NCBI GenBank assembly: GCA_023432655.1
Contig: JAEYUK010000219.1
Location: forward strand, 1-17,339
Length of the DNA stretch: 17,339 nucleotides
Direction: 5' to 3'
From: Pseudomonadota bacterium
GTDB lineage: Bacteria; Bdellovibrionota; Bacteriovoracia; Bacteriovoracales; Bacteriovoracaceae
Every line of letters starts with the position of its first letter. Positions within the stretch are counted from its first letter, which is position 1. Positions 16,900 through 17,339 of the stretch are shown here, one piece after another. The notes under the pieces were generated by a model, which saw only the letters and a list, made by a program, of their open reading frames with translations, had not been told where the DNA came from and ran no database searches. The translations under genes were made by a program, and so were the position numbers.

Positions 16900-17339
16900 A
16901 TGACCAGATTCTGGATTCTGATTCTATTATTATCTTTGGTTGCCTGTAATGACGTCCACATTGACGTGAGTAAGTCCGGCATTAATACACCAGGAACAGA
17001 TCCTGCTCCACTACCTCCATTACCAGCAGCTTTGATATGGAATTTTACAGCGCCGTCCATACGCGCCGGTGAAGAAGTCCCCTTCTCCTTTTCTAACGGT
17101 ACAGGAAGTATCACTACCGATCCTTCAGGTCTCGGAACATTTGATTCTTCAACCTTTCTTTATACTCCTCCCTTCAACACGAATCCTGTCAGCCACACGA
17201 TCTCGGCCACTGATCAGGACGGAAAAAGCGGAAGCAATACTCTGAGCATCGCGGGCTTTCAGAAAAGTTACAACATCAACTACCCACTCACCTTTGGTGA
17301 TCAAAACTACGTTTCAAGCTCCGTCTCTCTCCCTAATGG
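16900..17339 (+). CDS. Lipoprotein with bacterial Ig-like domain, 3' partial
   Basis: An open frame from ATG 16900 to the right edge, 146 codons so far. The N-terminus MTRFWILILLLSLVACNDV is a lipoprotein signal with lipobox LVAC and lipidated Cys16. A proline-rich linker (PGTDPAPLPPLPAA) follows, then an Ig-like module: IWNFTAPSIRAGEEVPFSFSNGTGSI, a GTFDSSTFLYTPP turn and HTISATDQDGKSGSNTLSI. It matches the recurrent pattern of surface Ig-like repeats (F-S-x-x-x-G-x-G-x-I, D-S-x-T-x-x-Y-T-x-P, V-T-D-x-x-G). The next segment (SYNINYPLTFGDQNYVSSS) begins another domain. A purine-rich AAAAAAGG precedes the ATG at a short 2-nt spacing, so the ribosome site is not ideal. Likely anchored in the outer membrane and surface or periplasm exposed, as adhesin or scaffold; the rest lies outside the window. 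Confidence 0.75.
   Translation, partial: MTRFWILILLLSLVACNDVHIDVSKSGINTPGTDPAPLPPLPAALIWNFTAPSIRAGEEVPFSFSNGTGSITTDPSGLGTFDSSTFLYTPPFNTNPVSHTISATDQDGKSGSNTLSIAGFQKSYNINYPLTFGDQNYVSSSVSLPN

Noticed and set aside
16851..17114. 87-codon minus-strand frame at the right end
   Set aside because: The plus-strand frame from 16900 has a lipoprotein signal and Ig-like pattern over the same bases; the minus frame has neither a motif nor a ribosome site.

Overview
The window comes from a Gram-negative bacterium. It encodes a TolC-type outer-membrane efflux protein, an RND pump, several Sec signal peptides and a lipoprotein. Moderate-to-low GC, strong AAGGAG-type ribosome sites and many short secreted proteins of unknown family would suit a Bdellovibrionota (Bacteriovorax/Peredibacter-like) genome, but that is an impression from style; no rRNA or other taxonomic marker is present. 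I see no tRNA, CRISPR array, transposase or phage gene.

Layout. (1) 1-1115: 3' part of a class V PLP aminotransferase, then a small secreted protein of unknown function (1234-1869). Convergent to it is a secreted HELGH-motif putative zinc peptidase (1881-2786, minus). (2) 2944-8228, minus: a heavy-metal efflux operon read right to left. It holds a Cys/His-rich small secreted protein with its own promoter and a probably leaderless GTG start, a CzcC/TolC-like channel, a strikingly short adaptor-like protein, a CzcA-type RND pump, and a second Cys-rich small secreted protein. Several junctions are 4-bp ATGA overlaps. (3) 8295-9439, minus: a small unknown ORF and a LysR regulator. The LysR start codon sits inside an 18-bp perfect palindrome, divergent from class III alcohol dehydrogenase. 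(4) 9528-12454, plus: a tightly packed four-gene unit of glutathione-dependent formaldehyde dehydrogenase, GNAT acetyltransferase, NTF2/SnoaL-like protein and nitrilase-family hydrolase, with end-to-start overlaps or 1-nt gaps. (5) 12451-15016, minus: PaaZ-type bifunctional aldehyde dehydrogenase/MaoC hydratase overlapping a RimJ/RimL-like GNAT gene. Upstream lies a 38-codon basic ORF with a consensus ribosome site and its own terminator. (6) 15383-16131, plus: an SDR oxidoreductase broken by a single-base frameshift near its 3' end. Convergent to it is a DUF6629-like membrane protein (16132-16764). (7) 16900 to the right edge, plus: the beginning of a lipoprotein with an Ig-like domain.

How they fit. 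The metal operon is a self-contained export system: outer-membrane channel, inner-membrane proton-driven pump, a reduced adaptor and two periplasmic thiol-rich proteins that may buffer or deliver metal. No metal-sensing regulator is visible. The right half is rich in aldehyde chemistry (class III ADH, PaaZ ALDH, an SDR), with two acetyltransferases and a nitrilase-type amidohydrolase in the same transcription units; a shared substrate is inference only. The most system-like novelties are the ADH-GNAT-NTF2-nitrilase unit and the efflux operon in which a 128-residue protein stands where a full adaptor is expected.
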